NCBI GenBank assembly: GCA_025991245.1
Contig: BQMJ01000004.1
Span: 62,001-126,000 of the forward strand
Direction of reading: 5' to 3'
Length of the DNA stretch: 64,000 nucleotides
DNA from: Galdieria partita
Lineage: Eukaryota; Rhodophyta; Bangiophyceae; Galdieriales; Galdieriaceae
Below are positions 1 to 10,465 of the stretch, piece after piece (position 1 is the stretch's first letter; each line of letters opens with the position of its first letter). The translations under genes and the position numbers were made by a program. The notes below the pieces were generated by a model. That model ran no database searches. It saw only the letters and a list, made by a program, of their open reading frames with translations, and was not told the origin of the DNA.

Positions 1-1425
1 AAAAGGAAGAAGCCAGTCACGCTATTCAGAATAACTTTCCTCCAAAACCGTTCACTTGCAGGAATTCCAACATTATTCCAAATAATATCTCGAGGATTGG
101 GAGCGATGTCTGCTTGAACATTTTCTCCTAAGCGTGAAAGAGCGAAAGAAACCAAGAGCGCTTCCTTATCGGACTGTGGCCTTCGAACAAAAGATTGCAT
201 AGAAAACCTCGAAACCTTCAGTTTTCTTATCGGAAAGTCTTGCAGACACAAAAATGCTGTCCTTTGAGAATGAAATAAAACAAATGCGCAGCCCGAAGAA
301 TCAGAAGCAAAATGTGACTGAGGAACTTCCAACTGTTCCTCAATTTTCCTCACTTCTCTTTGGCAACTTGTCAACGACCACTTGAGTAACAACCTTCCAA
401 AAGAATACTTCAAGAGGCTCTTCTTCCATCCAAGAGATTCCAGAGCCTCGAGAGCACCGTTCAAGGACGAATCACTGTCACAACAGTTGAAAAGTTGAAC
501 ATAAAAGTATTCTCTTCTTTGTGCCCTATGCAACATTCTGATAAGTTTACTTCTACATGCTCTTCGACGATACAAAATCTCTACATGAGCGACTTCTGAT
601 GGATAAAGAATGTCAAGTAGTTCAAAAAATTCTGATCTGTCCGCAATATTTCGAGATACGTTGGATAACAACAGCATTTTTGGACATTGTCTTTCTGAGC
701 GCTTACTGGGAGAATATTCAAATACTTGTTCTGAAAAACATGAACACGAAAGTTGTTGTTTATGAGGCCTTTCAGTCCATGTGGAGGTCTGCGATTCGTA
801 GTCTATCAATCTCCCTGCAACTGAAATACAAATAAAGATGTACATTACATACAGAGAAAAAGCGAAAACAATCAAAATGAGAATAAAATGAAGTATTGAG
901 CTATCAAGAAACGCAATATCTGAGAGCACATCGGTCACTGAGCTAGTTTTTGATATCCAAAAATAACAGGGTAAGAGTAGGAGATAGCAGAGACTTCCGT
1001 GAAAGAGAATTAACATGATACAAAGTCTCTGGAACAGTAAGTAAACTCTTGCATCTTTTGAAAGTAGAGAGAAATCTCTCGTGAGGAAGTTCGACAGACC
1101 GTTCCAATTGGAAGGAGGAGGTGATGGAACATACTATGAACAAGTAAGAATGAAGCAAAAGTTGATATAGGTCAACGTACCGGGTCCAGTGGAGTGAAGT
1201 CTGAAAGAGATCTAACAGAAGGAAATTCTCGCAACAAAGATTGTTCAGAAACACTTAAGGGTCGTCTCCTTTGACGAATGACATAAAATATCGACCCGAG
1301 AAATGCCTAAAAGAGGTTTGAACGATACCTTACCAAGACTCAAGAGAACTTACACAAGTTATAACGTTTATGTAGAGCACAAAAGTTGTGTGTCCTTGTA
1401 TAGAAGAACCTTCGATATTAACCAT
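1..1425 (-). CDS. OSCA/TMEM63-type mechanosensitive or osmosensitive cation channel, N-terminal part
   Basis: Partial gene that leaves the window at position 1. I join three exons: 1354..1425, 1181..1306 and 1..1133, with introns of 47 and 42 nt. The start is ATG at 1425 (MVNIEGSS). The product shows a first membrane segment (VLYINVIT..AFLGSIFYVI), then PLDPYVPSPPPSNW and FLTRDFSLLSKDARVYLLF, then two more membrane segments, then the cytosolic RRM-like region (LLLSNVSRN..ELLDILYP..VAHVEILY) and the family motif APNPRDIIWNNVG before the channel pore region. Order and motifs match the OSCA/CSC1/TMEM63 (RSN1_7TM, old DUF221) family. By family knowledge these are hyperosmolality- or stretch-gated cation channels in plasma membrane or endomembranes. 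The seven C-terminal membrane segments are outside the window, so integrity cannot be judged. Confidence 0.85.
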
Positions 1426-1849
1426 GTTGGACAACTCTTAAGTGACATGCATCCAACTCCATTGCAATCACTTAAGTTCACTCGAGTGACATGTTCATCT
1501 GTTCCAAGTACAAAGAATGCATCAAGTTGCGGTAAGTTGTTGTTTGACAATATAAACTTCGAACAAAATAATGAGCATTTTGAACTCTGTGCTCTGAAAA
1601 CAGGGATGCATCTAGAAGTAGCTGTGGGATCATCAAAACAAGACCTCACTATCGAAGCATATGAATCCTGAGAAAATAATGCAAGACATAATACGCACTT
1701 CAAGTTCTTCGAAAGAGTCAAAAAATAAAAAGAATCGTCATCAAATAACAAAATTTCGTTTTATCCTATCAGGATTATCATCCAATATGTCAATTCGGCT
1801 GGATCCAAAATTTATTTCAAAAAATGTCTTAAAGTTTTTGCCAAATTAG

Positions 1850-4800
1850 TTAGTTTTTAAAAAGCAACGTAATATCCTCAACCGATATTTGTCTTCTATC
1901 TTTAGAGGATCCTTCAGACCCTAACATTGATTCTGCAACCAGCTTCTTTCTCTCTTGGACTTGTAACAGATTTTCTTCAATAGTGTTTGCAATAATTAGC
2001 CTCTTCACTATCACAGTTCTCGTCTGTCCAATCCTATGGACTCTGCCAATAGCTTGTTCTTCAACCTTATTGATATGTCAAATACAAATTTTCAGAATCT
2101 CTCTTCATGCCATAACTTACTGCTGGATTCCACCAAGGGTCTACTATAAACACCTGACTTGCGGCGGTTAGATTCAAGCCAACCCCACCAGCTTTCAGAG
2201 AAACAAGCAAAATATTTGCACTATTTGCGGAGTCGGACTGCTCCAACCGAAAGCAAGATAGAACTTTTGATCTTTCCTTCGAACTCATCTTACCATCTAA
2301 TCGGACATAACGAAGACCATTATCTTGTAACGCTGCTTCTATCATATCCAAACATCTCGTCCACTGAGAAAATACAACTGACTTGCCAACACTGGTAAGT
2401 CCTTCATAGTCACCATGTCCCATTCGACAATGTTCAATGGCTTTCAATTCCTTCACTAAAGTCACCAATTTTGAGCTCTTTTGCCAAGCACAATGATCTT
2501 TGTCAACATCTAAGGATGAAGTTTGCTTCATTGGCAAAGGAACAATAACATTCTTAGTCACAGGAGCACGACAAAGAGGACAGGGAATACTATTTCGTTG
2601 TTGCAGCATCTGAAATTGTATAAACAAAGTTGACTACAGAAGAAAATGAACTTACTGCAAGAACACACTCTTTGCAAGTTACATGCCCGCATGAACAGAA
2701 CATCACACCATCATCAACCATATCCAAACAAATAGGACACTCGAAGTTATCTCCCTTTAAGAAAGCTTCTCTAAGACGTTCAATAACAGTAGAAAGATAC
2801 TCTGTGCTTTGAGAGAAATTGGATGAGTCTGAATGGAGGAAAATTCTTTCCATTGTATCTGCAAAGTTATCTGCACTACTCAGGTCCACCAACTGCACAG
2901 ACGAGGAGTTTAGAACAAGATCTGGGTGATTGCAGCACTGTCTCAATCGTAGGATAAGTTCTAGTACCGTTGCAAAATTTGCCAAAAGACGATTTTCTAC
3001 AATATTAGAACAGTTTGAAGACTCAGAACAAACAATAACAAGAATCCTCATACCTGATAGTAGCATCTCAAAAGTTGATTTTGAGTGTGTATAGAGAGAT
3101 AGGTATATCTTCTTCTCTTCTTCAAAGGGTTCCAGCCGCAAAATTTCTACTCTGCGTTCAGGAAGTGACACTATAGGCATTCCATCCTCTCCAAGAGTTC
3201 TCTTAGTTCTGCGAAGGAGAAAAAACTAGAGAGAAAACTTTGAATCAGTTGCAAGTGCCAATAAAAAGTAGCGTACATTAGTGAGGGATTGAATAGCACG
3301 TTCTGCACTTTGACGTTCTGAACAGTCTGGTTTGTAAGAATGTGGCTTCGAAATACGTCGAACCCAAAATTTATATTCTGCATAAGGATATGCCTATAAA
3401 ATATGAGAATATTTAACAAGATCTTATTGAAAATACCTTCAAAAAATGAATAAATGAAAAAAAGTCATCCAATGAATTTTGGATAGGAGTGCCAGTCAGA
3501 AGCCAACGACGCTCAGAATTAAGTGCATAACAAGCTTTAGCTGTTTGAGTATTCCGATCTTTGATAATATGAGCTTCGTCAAGAACAACTCGATACCATT
3601 CACCACTAATAAAGACAGTCTTAGCGAGAAAGACTCAAATTCGGGTAGCCTTACGTATAAAGAGGACTTGTTGCTCTCTTTTTCTCATTGAATTCAGCAC
3701 AGAGTGTCCCATACGTTGTTATCACAATGTCATACTTTATAATATCGCAATGAAACTGATTCTTCGTAGAACCATAAAAGGTTAAAATTTCAAAAGTGTT
3801 CTCTTCAACATGAGTATAAAATTCCTCCAACCACTGATTCAAAAGACTCAAGGGCACTACAATAAGTGTTCCATTTATTCCTTGCCTAACAATCGTTAGT
3901 ACAAATAAAACAAGCATAATATGATACCTTATTCGTTCCTCACCAAGAGGTGAACTTCCAGCAATCAAAGCTATAGTTTGCACCGTTTTTCCTAAACCCA
4001 TTTCGTCAGCAAGAACACCACCAAGAACCATCGCTTGAGAGGTCGGTTTAGTGAGAGAAACAACAGAAAAAGTTCTGTTGATATAGAAATTAAAACCTTC
4101 TCTAATTTCAACGTGTTCCCATAAGGGATCTGAAAGTCTTGGCTGCAAATCTGCATTCTCTCTATTCATCATCCACTTCTAACATTCAACATTCATACTC
4201 CAAACTCGATACCAAAGAAATGCAACTCACCACAGCATATTCTTGATATGGACGTAACTGAGTTATCCATCCTTTCCTACTAAGAGGAAATAAAGTTTGG
4301 GTCTCGAGCTTCGGATAACTGGGAAGATTGAAATCAGTAGACCCTTCAGATGAGTGAAGCCCCAAGGTGGACAATAGTCCAATAAGACATTGGTGCAGAT
4401 AAGTAGTATCTTTTTCTGTTTGTTCTTCGAAAGCCTCCCGATTGACATAAATGGAAGCCCGTATCACAAGATGTTCATTCCGTTTTAAAGTAGGCGTAAC
4501 ACTTAAAACACGTCCACAAACTCGAATAAATTTGACAGTTAGTAGAGGAGCCAAAATACCTGAAATCTCACCCAAAACACGTCCAATTTCCAAATCTTTA
4601 AGATAAATACGTACAATGCCTTTTCCTTTATCACGGATACGAAGTCGCAGTCCAATACCTCTTGACCAGTTCCAAACTACCGGTACATTTGCTCCGAGAC
4701 TAACAAAACTACCCTTTGAAAACGGAACACGGCAATTTACAGTGAGAAAACCATTTATAGTCACGTCCCCCAACTTTTTAGGCCAAGCATCTACAACAAC

Positions 4801-5088
4801 GACTTCATCGTCTGAACTATCACTGTTTAACGCCACGAGTTCATGATTGGAGTTTTCTAAGTCGCACTTGTGGTGTTGAGAATAGTCAAACTCTAACGAC
4901 GACTGTACACCAGCTTTTTCGAAAGAATCGACTTGGGTAGCAGTGGCAACTTCAGTAATATGACCATCCAGCAGCAGATTGACAGCAAGATTTTCATCTA
5001 ATTTAGCTTTCATAAGAGCTTCTTGTATTGAGGACCTCGAAAAAGTATGTCCGACTACACGCGACAACCTCTCCACTGCTGCAAACAT
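1850..5088 (-). CDS. RAD5: RAD5/HLTF-like SNF2 translocase with HIRAN and RING domains
   Basis: Multi-exon DNA-repair translocase and E3 ubiquitin ligase. In order: a UBA-like N-terminus; a HIRAN domain (from about GDVTINGFLTVNC to VIRASIYVN); SNF2 ATPase with Walker A DEMGLGKTVQT, motif II DEAH and TGTPIQNS; a C3HC4 RING (CPICLDM..CSCGHVTCKEC..CPLCRAP) inserted between the helicase lobes; then helicase C with VVFSQWTRCLDMIE, LKAGGVGLNLTAA, DPWWNPAVEEQA and GRVHRIGQTR. The split of the helicase by a RING is diagnostic of RAD5/RAD16/HLTF, and HIRAN points to RAD5/HLTF (3'-end binding, PCNA polyubiquitination, fork regression). The intron after WWNPA (GTAAGT..AATAAG) restores the canonical motif, and the intron after QEYAV restores the RPYQ..WM region. 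I use ATG 5088. The frame stays open 36 nt further upstream to a TTG, so a short upstream exon is possible. Confidence 0.93.
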
Positions 5089-5124
5089 TGGGTCTTCCAA
5101 CCCACCCAGAGAGACGAAAGACAA

Positions 5125-5701
5125 TGAAGAATTCCAAATGTTCTTTGGCGATTTCTACAGAAGAAATCTTCAATAATAACAGTTATGAATATCTTCTGTT
5201 ATGAGTTATAATAAAGATAGATTCCATTGGTTGAATCTTGACAACCTCTACGAAGAGAAATGGAACCAATGAATAGTAGGATATGAAAAAGATGAATCGA
5301 CAAGGTCACAAGGAAATAAGAAGGGTTTGTAGAAAGATGGAAGAAAGTTACTTCTCTGGTGTGGTCGTCATAATGTGCTGTTATATGTCAAAACAAGATG
5401 TTGAGATTGGATGAATGCACAAGAGCCAAATAATCATTGAAATGACAAATGAATATAGAGGGACTCCACAAACGTTCTCACTTGGTATTCACTCTTTGTG
5501 AACAACGCCTGACAAGTTTATATGAGCTAACAAAGTTGAAGATTGTCCTGGTAGAAAACCAAAATGCGTAGACAGTATAGGCAACTAGTGAAACTAGAAG
5601 ATAAACTCGAATATTGAAAAAGACATTGAAAAAACTTTCCTAAACCAATATCAATATGTTTATAACTGTAGCTCATAAGTGTCTTATGGAAACTTGTAAC
5701 C
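5125..5701. other. 577-bp intergenic stretch
   Basis: This lies between the RAD5-like gene and the stop of prefoldin 5, both on the minus strand, so it should contain the RAD5-like promoter. It is AT-rich. The only open frame with an ATG on the plus strand is 40 codons (5292-5414) and has no recognisable features. I see no RNA gene or repeat. Confidence 0.5.
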
Positions 5702-6263
5702 TTAACTCGTCGTTTGGACAAGTTTCTCTCGAAGTGCTACTGACACATATTCATGCTGCTCCTGCTTAGTTGACAATAACTGTTGAAGTTTTTCAACTTC
5801 CTTTTTTACCGATGATAAACGTCTTTTGAGGTAATCTTCCGCCTTTTCAAGTGAGCTTTTGACATAATAGCCCGTTCCAATGTCAACAAGAACACTTTTT
5901 GTATCCTTCAAACTACCGGGAACATAAAGGGAGCTAGTAAGTGGGACCATCACTTGAGAACCTTCTGACTTGTTAGAAAGAGAGTCTAAACAATGCAGAC
6001 TACGCTGTAAACGGCTAACTGCCATATTGAGAGTGCGTAGACTGTTCCTCAAGTGTTCCAGTTCTTGCTCCATTCTATCATACAATATCTGAAGTTGATC
6101 CTTCGTGAGTTCAGAAATAGGAATTTGTCTCTAAACACCATCATATAGTACACGTTGACATTATCGCATTGCGTTACTTACCTCCATATCAAATGGCAAG
6201 AAGGAAACGCTAATTGACTCCCTATGAAAAATCTTAACTTGAAAAATAATTCAACTCATCCAT
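5702..6263 (-). CDS. PFDN5: Prefoldin subunit 5 (GimC alpha-type chaperone subunit)
   Basis: Prefoldin alpha-class subunit of the hexameric co-chaperone that hands nascent actin and tubulin to CCT. The core has the beta-hairpin signature MVPLTSSLYVPGSL, then VLVDIGTGYYVK, flanked by N-terminal (ELTKDQLQILYDRMEQELEHL) and C-terminal (AEDYLKRRLSSVKKEVEKL) coiled coils, as in PFDN5. A GTAAGT..GTTTAG intron separates the codons for DME and RQIPISEL. The 5' end is inferred: the exon that encodes SISVSFLPFDME follows a CATAG acceptor, and an 8-nt first exon at 6263 (ATG GAT GA) would join in frame across a 36-nt intron to give MDEESISV. That first exon is weak evidence. The rest of the protein is clear. 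Confidence 0.88.
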
Positions 6264-6774
6264 AAGAGGAATAGAATATTCGCTTCTTCAAAAGAGAGGA
6301 AACAATTTTATCGACTGTAAAGGAGTCATAAGAAAATAACAAGAGGATAGTAGGGACTCTTTCTCAAAAGTCGTTTTGGTAGAGACCACTTTCATTCAAA
6401 AAGGAACATTAAGTTGCATACAAAATGTGATATACTACGATTCCTTTGTAAAAGAAACAAAAGTATTATAGCTTGTATGGTTTCCGTAGGGATAGGAACG
6501 CCATTTTAATGGGTACATCAAATGGAACAATAATTCTCTAGATATAGTAGTGACACAACTTGCAAAATAATCATATCTAAATAAATGCACTATCTTTACA
6601 TTTGATTTTTCGTTTTCTGTATTTCCTCATTAAATAAGAATAGAAAACAAAAGTTAAAAATGAACAAGGAAAATATTTGTCATAGCAGCTCAAACGACTG
6701 TCCACTCTTATGTTACGTGATTTGACTGTTTGTAAAAGTGATTATATTGTGCAATACAAGACTGGTTGCTGGAC
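6264..6774. other. Divergent 511-bp promoter region
   Basis: AT-rich spacer between prefoldin 5 (minus) and the S1-like gene (plus). It presumably holds both promoters. No convincing open frame, hairpin or repeat was found. Confidence 0.5.
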
Positions 6775-7782
6775 ATGAATAAAACACAAAATGGATGCTT
6801 CGCGGCGGTTTGTAGAGTGAATGGGATATCCGTCCATTTATTCATGTCTTGTAGGTTAACGCTTGTGGCTAGATGCACTTTAGCTACTTGGCTCAAACCC
6901 AAACTAAGAAAGAAAATTTTCGCAAAGCCAGAAAAGCCTCCAAAGGAACAAACTCTCAGTCTTTCCAGTGTTGATACTAAAAATGACGCAAGTTTCGACT
7001 CTTTTCTGTCCTTGTTTAGAAAGACTGCCTTTTGCAAACCAATCCACGAAGGGGCTGTGTTGAAGGGTAGTGTTGTTGGTTCTAGGTATGACTTGTTGGG
7101 GTCAGATCGAGTGAGAACTATAGACTTTGGTTTAAAGGGTGAAGCTCCTTTGGCAATCGAGGAGATTCCCGGCAATTCCATCGTTGGAAGCACTATCTAT
7201 GTGCCTCTTGTTAGAATTGAGAATGAATTTGCTGAACCAGAAGTCGACTATTCAGGTCTGATGACATTGCCAAAGTCCTTGGCAGATCGCACGCAGTTGC
7301 TTTTATTTCCTGGTTCAGATCCCGACTCCAAAAAGTCCTTGCGTCTTGCATTTGGTAGAGTTTCAAAAATATCTTCGGGCAGTATATCAGTGAGAGTTCT
7401 CGGTTTTGACTTTAATGTGTCACAGGCTCACTTTATTTCGTTTGAGAAACCTTCAGTAGGTTCTCAGATCCCCTTAATGATATACAACTTGTCGGCTAGA
7501 ACTCTATTTTCTAGTGCAAGTAGTGTAAATGATTTGAATCTATTACCAGAAAGTATTCACTTGGAGTTGACTGGTCGAGCTTCACCTTATGCTGCATATG
7601 TTCTACTTTTATCTTATCTTGCATATCCGGCGGCATTCAGTCAGTTTTCAAAAGAAGGTTTCCAGATATCTCCTAAAGAAAGACTTATTTATCTTAAACA
7701 GCTATCGAGAATACTAGAAGGAACTTCTCTTCCCACTACCACCCGTTCTTTAAGAAGCCAAAGAGGTCCGACATTCTTTTAA
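6775..7782 (+). CDS. S1-like domain protein, possibly organellar ribosomal
   Basis: Single-exon frame of about 335 residues from ATG 6775 (MNKTQNGCFAAV); two earlier in-frame codons are TTG and CTG. The N-terminus is rich in Arg, Ser and hydrophobics and lacks acidic residues for about 50 residues, consistent with an organelle-targeting peptide. Around residues 85-150 an OB/S1-like stretch is seen (SFDSFLSLFRKTAF..GAVLKGSVVG..IDFGLKGEAPL), followed by a second beta-rich block (LRLAFGRVSKISSGSISVRVLG). The layout recalls the S1-like mitochondrial ribosomal protein MRPS28/bS1m, with SFASLLRHS, then the OB fold and IDFGGKF. I infer an RNA-binding organellar protein. The exact family is not certain, and the C-terminal 130 residues have no motif I recognise. 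Confidence 0.5.
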   Translation: MNKTQNGCFAAVCRVNGISVHLFMSCRLTLVARCTLATWLKPKLRKKIFAKPEKPPKEQTLSLSSVDTKNDASFDSFLSLFRKTAFCKPIHEGAVLKGSVVGSRYDLLGSDRVRTIDFGLKGEAPLAIEEIPGNSIVGSTIYVPLVRIENEFAEPEVDYSGLMTLPKSLADRTQLLLFPGSDPDSKKSLRLAFGRVSKISSGSISVRVLGFDFNVSQAHFISFEKPSVGSQIPLMIYNLSARTLFSSASSVNDLNLLPESIHLELTGRASPYAAYVLLLSYLAYPAAFSQFSKEGFQISPKERLIYLKQLSRILEGTSLPTTTRSLRSQRGPTFF

Positions 7783-8224
7783 GAGTTTATAAGCAATCGG
7801 TGGACTTTAGATCCACTTCTGTTTCCATTAATAGTACTATATGAATAGCCGAAATACTTTTCCAAGCCTTTTTCAGTCATGCTTGGAAGATGTGAAAACA
7901 GTTCCAAGAATGTTCTGTGATAAAGTTCATACAAGGAGACGATACAGTAATGAACTGACTTTATATCAAAATACTTGTTTTAAATAAATAGTCCGTTACA
8001 TCAACTTTCTCATTTATCGTACAATAATATTACAACTGTGAAAATGAAGAGAAACTTGCCAAGGGATATAGAACAAATTGGGGCTAAAAACCAGATAAAC
8101 ATGAAACTACGAACTTTATGTCAAGGCAACGTTCAAAAAAAACGTCACAAAAATAGTAACTTAAACTAGAGTTTGGCTTCTTTATGATAACTTATAACTA
8201 TGAAAACAAAAGTAGAAAAGCTAC
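7783..8224. other. Tail-to-tail intergenic region
   Basis: 442 bp between the 3' ends of the S1-like gene and the Alba gene. AATAAA-like hexamers are present on the plus strand near 7984. Nothing else supported. Confidence 0.4.
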
Positions 8225-8694
8225 TTACTGCAAAGCTTCCTGCTCTCTAGCGATAAGCTGATGAAACTTGTCCGACTTTGCAACCCAAATCTGGATACGA
8301 GCCTTTGGTATAGCCCAACGACGTTCTCCGGGTCTCTCCTCCAAAGATGTACGTATCTCTATACATACTTATTCACTTTCACTTGAAGGTAACATTCTAG
8401 GAGGACATACTCTTAATAACCACGTATTCTCTATTTCTGAGAATTTCTGCTACTGTTACGGCAGGGGTGACAGCTGTATGAAATAATGAGAAAGGACAAA
8501 ATCCTAAAGCGACAACACGACTCACCCAACCCCAAACCACTCAACTCCACTTCTTCTTCAGCTTGTAAAAACTTCTTCGTAAGATTCACAAAGAAACTAA
8601 CAGATTTGGCTTCCCTTGATACTTGAATTCTATTTTTGGGTCTGTTTTCAGTGTCAAGTGTTGAAGGAATACCGTTGTCTGTAGGTTTACGCAT
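8225..8694 (-). CDS. Alba-family DNA/RNA-binding protein
   Basis: Three exons joined by hand, start ATG 8694 (MRKPTDNGIPST). The product has the Alba core NRIQVSREAKSVSFFVNLTK, EVELSGLGLG, then after a GTGAGT..TACAG intron VTPAVTVAEILRNREYVVIK, and after a 53-nt intron KIRTSLEERPGERR..IPKARIQIWVAKSDKF. That is the whole Alba fold in order. The family covers archaeal chromatin protein Alba and eukaryotic RNA-binding forms (Rpp20/Rpp25, plant Alba). The PKARIQI ending resembles plant and protist Alba proteins that bind mRNA. The stop used is TAA at 8225-8227. It overlaps a possible GTAAGT donor, so a few extra C-terminal residues are possible. Confidence 0.85.
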
Positions 8695-8975
8695 GATCAA
8701 CGATTCAATATATCGTAATGGACAAATTCCACAAGTACTCAACGGCCGTTGTTGTGTTCAGAATTCTATCTAAACAACTCAATAGTCATCCAAGTTTTAT
8801 TCGTCGAAAATGACGAGTTGTTGTTATGAGAAAAGTTATCCTTTGCAGAGCGTTCAGTAAGAACAAAGACAATTTAGCTGTATTCCTCTTCAAAATTTGA
8901 AAGTGAACACAAACAAATCATACCAGTGATACACGATTGACAGCAGCATACGCTATTACGGTTCAGTTTCATAAT

Positions 8976-10079
8976 ATGATACACGCGCAATACAGAAAAT
9001 GCAAACTGAACAACTCCAACAAATTAAGCTTCCAGCATTGCTTTGTAATGTCCTATTGTGGTTCGATATATTTGCATTGTCACTTGCCTATTGCTTGCTT
9101 TATTGACTCTTGGTCTTACTTTCATAAGAAAACCAATAAAAGTATAACTGGGAGGAGACAAAAGATTTTAGGGGTAGGTTCTTATAACTTTTTCTATTCT
9201 AGACTGTATCCCTGGAGACTTGGTCTCCTTCAACATGGAAAGAGAGAGAATAACCTCCCTGAGATTCACCACAACTTGCAACAAAGGCTAAAAGCAAGTG
9301 TGACAACTGAAACTTTTATTCAATGTCCCGAGTGCGGAACTGTCTATTCAATTGAAGCCGAAGAAATAGAGTCACAAAGGGCGGTAAGGTGTGGAGATTG
9401 TCTGCATGAATGGCTTGCAACTGAAGATGATTTATTGGAAATGGATCCTGTTTACATAAACTTGCTACTTAATGAACGTGAACAAATCAAGGAAGATGCA
9501 CCTTTTGGGAAGTTGGAAAAAGAGAGGGACTTGAAACTTTTGAGCACGGTCCAAGATGATAATAGGGATAAGACAGAACCGTCGCAAAACGAGAAAATAA
9601 CAAGAAATGTAGTAGAACCCCCGAAAAGAGAGGGAGAGAAGGTACTTTTTGTTGGCAACTTGAGTTACAAAGCTTCGGAGAAAGATCTATTCAGGGTTTT
9701 CTCGTCTTGTGGCCAAGTTTTTGATGTGCGAATTCCCCGAAACAACCCAAAGGCTCACCGAGGCTTTGCTTTTGTTAGGATGAATTTCACTGGCGCCTCG
9801 ACAGCCCTACAACGCCTTCAAGGTGCCAACATTGTTGGTCGTCCGATAGTTCTAAGTGAAAGCATGACACAAGGGAAAACAACTTCACAAGAAGAGGAAG
9901 ACGTAGAAAGCGGTCGTGAAAGTAACGGGATCGGTTTAGACGAAGATGTTCTGGAGGAAGACTGGGACACGGACTTTGGACCAGATGAACAACTATTAGG
10001 ACAAGAGGCATATTCCAACGGTTTAAGATTTTATCTCAGAGGAAGCACATCAAGAAAAAGTCCAAATGGAAAAATCTAA
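8976..10079 (+). CDS. Zinc-ribbon (MJ0042-like) plus RRM protein
   Basis: Open frame with in-frame ATG at 8976 and others at about 9048. A CPECGTVYSIEA..VRCGDCLHEW block around residues 115-150 is a four-cysteine zinc ribbon of the bacterial MJ0042 type. A single RRM follows at about residues 225-300, with RNP2 LFVGNL and RNP1 RGFAFVRM. The C-terminus is acidic (EEEDVESG, DEDVLEEDWDTDFGPDE). The N-terminal 100 residues are Cys/His/aromatic-rich and low in acidic residues. That could be a plastid or mitochondrial presequence, but an unseen intron or later start is possible. Function inferred: an organellar or nuclear RNA-binding protein. The zinc ribbon joined to an RRM is unusual. Confidence 0.7.
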   Translation: MIHAQYRKCKLNNSNKLSFQHCFVMSYCGSIYLHCHLPIACFIDSWSYFHKKTNKSITGRRQKILGVGSYNFFYSRLYPWRLGLLQHGKRENNLPEIHHNLQQRLKASVTTETFIQCPECGTVYSIEAEEIESQRAVRCGDCLHEWLATEDDLLEMDPVYINLLLNEREQIKEDAPFGKLEKERDLKLLSTVQDDNRDKTEPSQNEKITRNVVEPPKREGEKVLFVGNLSYKASEKDLFRVFSSCGQVFDVRIPRNNPKAHRGFAFVRMNFTGASTALQRLQGANIVGRPIVLSESMTQGKTTSQEEEDVESGRESNGIGLDEDVLEEDWDTDFGPDEQLLGQEAYSNGLRFYLRGSTSRKSPNGKI

Positions 10080-10213
10080 GTCCTTTTTATGACACTGTTC
10101 CAAGAGAGTTCCTTGTGGAAATATGTTCTAAAGAGGAATCTTCGACTGCTTTACATTGTCTTCCAAGACTGCAACTGTTGAGTAAAAACATAGGCAGAAT
10201 GCTATTGGAAACA

Positions 10214-10429
10214 CTATCCACGAACGAAACTAGACTTTGTCGGGCTTTGGCTTTCAACTTTTTTCTTCTTTTTCAAACTTGCTGTGTCTGTGGGATCAAT
10301 AAACAGAGTAACTTTTTTCCTGGGGTCTGGAGATAACCAAGCCATCTTGGAGGTGATTGTAGAACCGTCAGGAAACACCACCTTCACCAAGTTACAAGCA
10401 GGCAAAAACCCTCGCCAAACTCGTTTCAT
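10214..10429 (-). CDS. Small bL31-like ribosomal protein (probably mitochondrial)
   Basis: A 71-residue ATG-started frame squeezed between the zinc-ribbon/RRM gene and argininosuccinate lyase, with only 36 bp to the ASL start codon. The segment VKVVFPDGSTITSKMAW..KKVTLFIDPTDTAS matches the bL31 pattern (V-x-x-x-DGS/T-x-x-x-x-x-x-W...L-x-I-D-P), and the tail is Lys-rich (SLKKKKKVE). The Cys ligands of some bacterial L31 proteins are absent, as in many mitochondrial and C-minus forms. I infer a mitochondrial large-subunit protein. MRPL55 shares the DGSTI motif and is an alternative. Confidence 0.55.
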   Translation of the reverse strand: MKRVWRGFLPACNLVKVVFPDGSTITSKMAWLSPDPRKKVTLFIDPTDTASLKKKKKVESQSPTKSSFVRG

Positions 10430-10465
10430 TGTTCACAAATTTAGTTGCTGTGTTGAGCGTACATA

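Noticed and set aside
557-835. 92-codon plus-strand frame
   Set aside because: Antisense to the OSCA/TMEM63 cytosolic domain, which has clear family motifs in the other strand.
1303-1849. Plus-strand frames upstream of and over the OSCA start
   Set aside because: They cover OSCA exon 1 and its 5' flank; no motif and no splice support.
5292-5414. 40-codon ATG frame with a hydrophobic middle
   Set aside because: No family features, no clear splice partner, length within chance for AT-rich spacer.
10115-10336. 73-codon plus-strand frame after the zinc-ribbon/RRM gene
   Set aside because: Antisense to the bL31-like gene, which has the better motif and composition.
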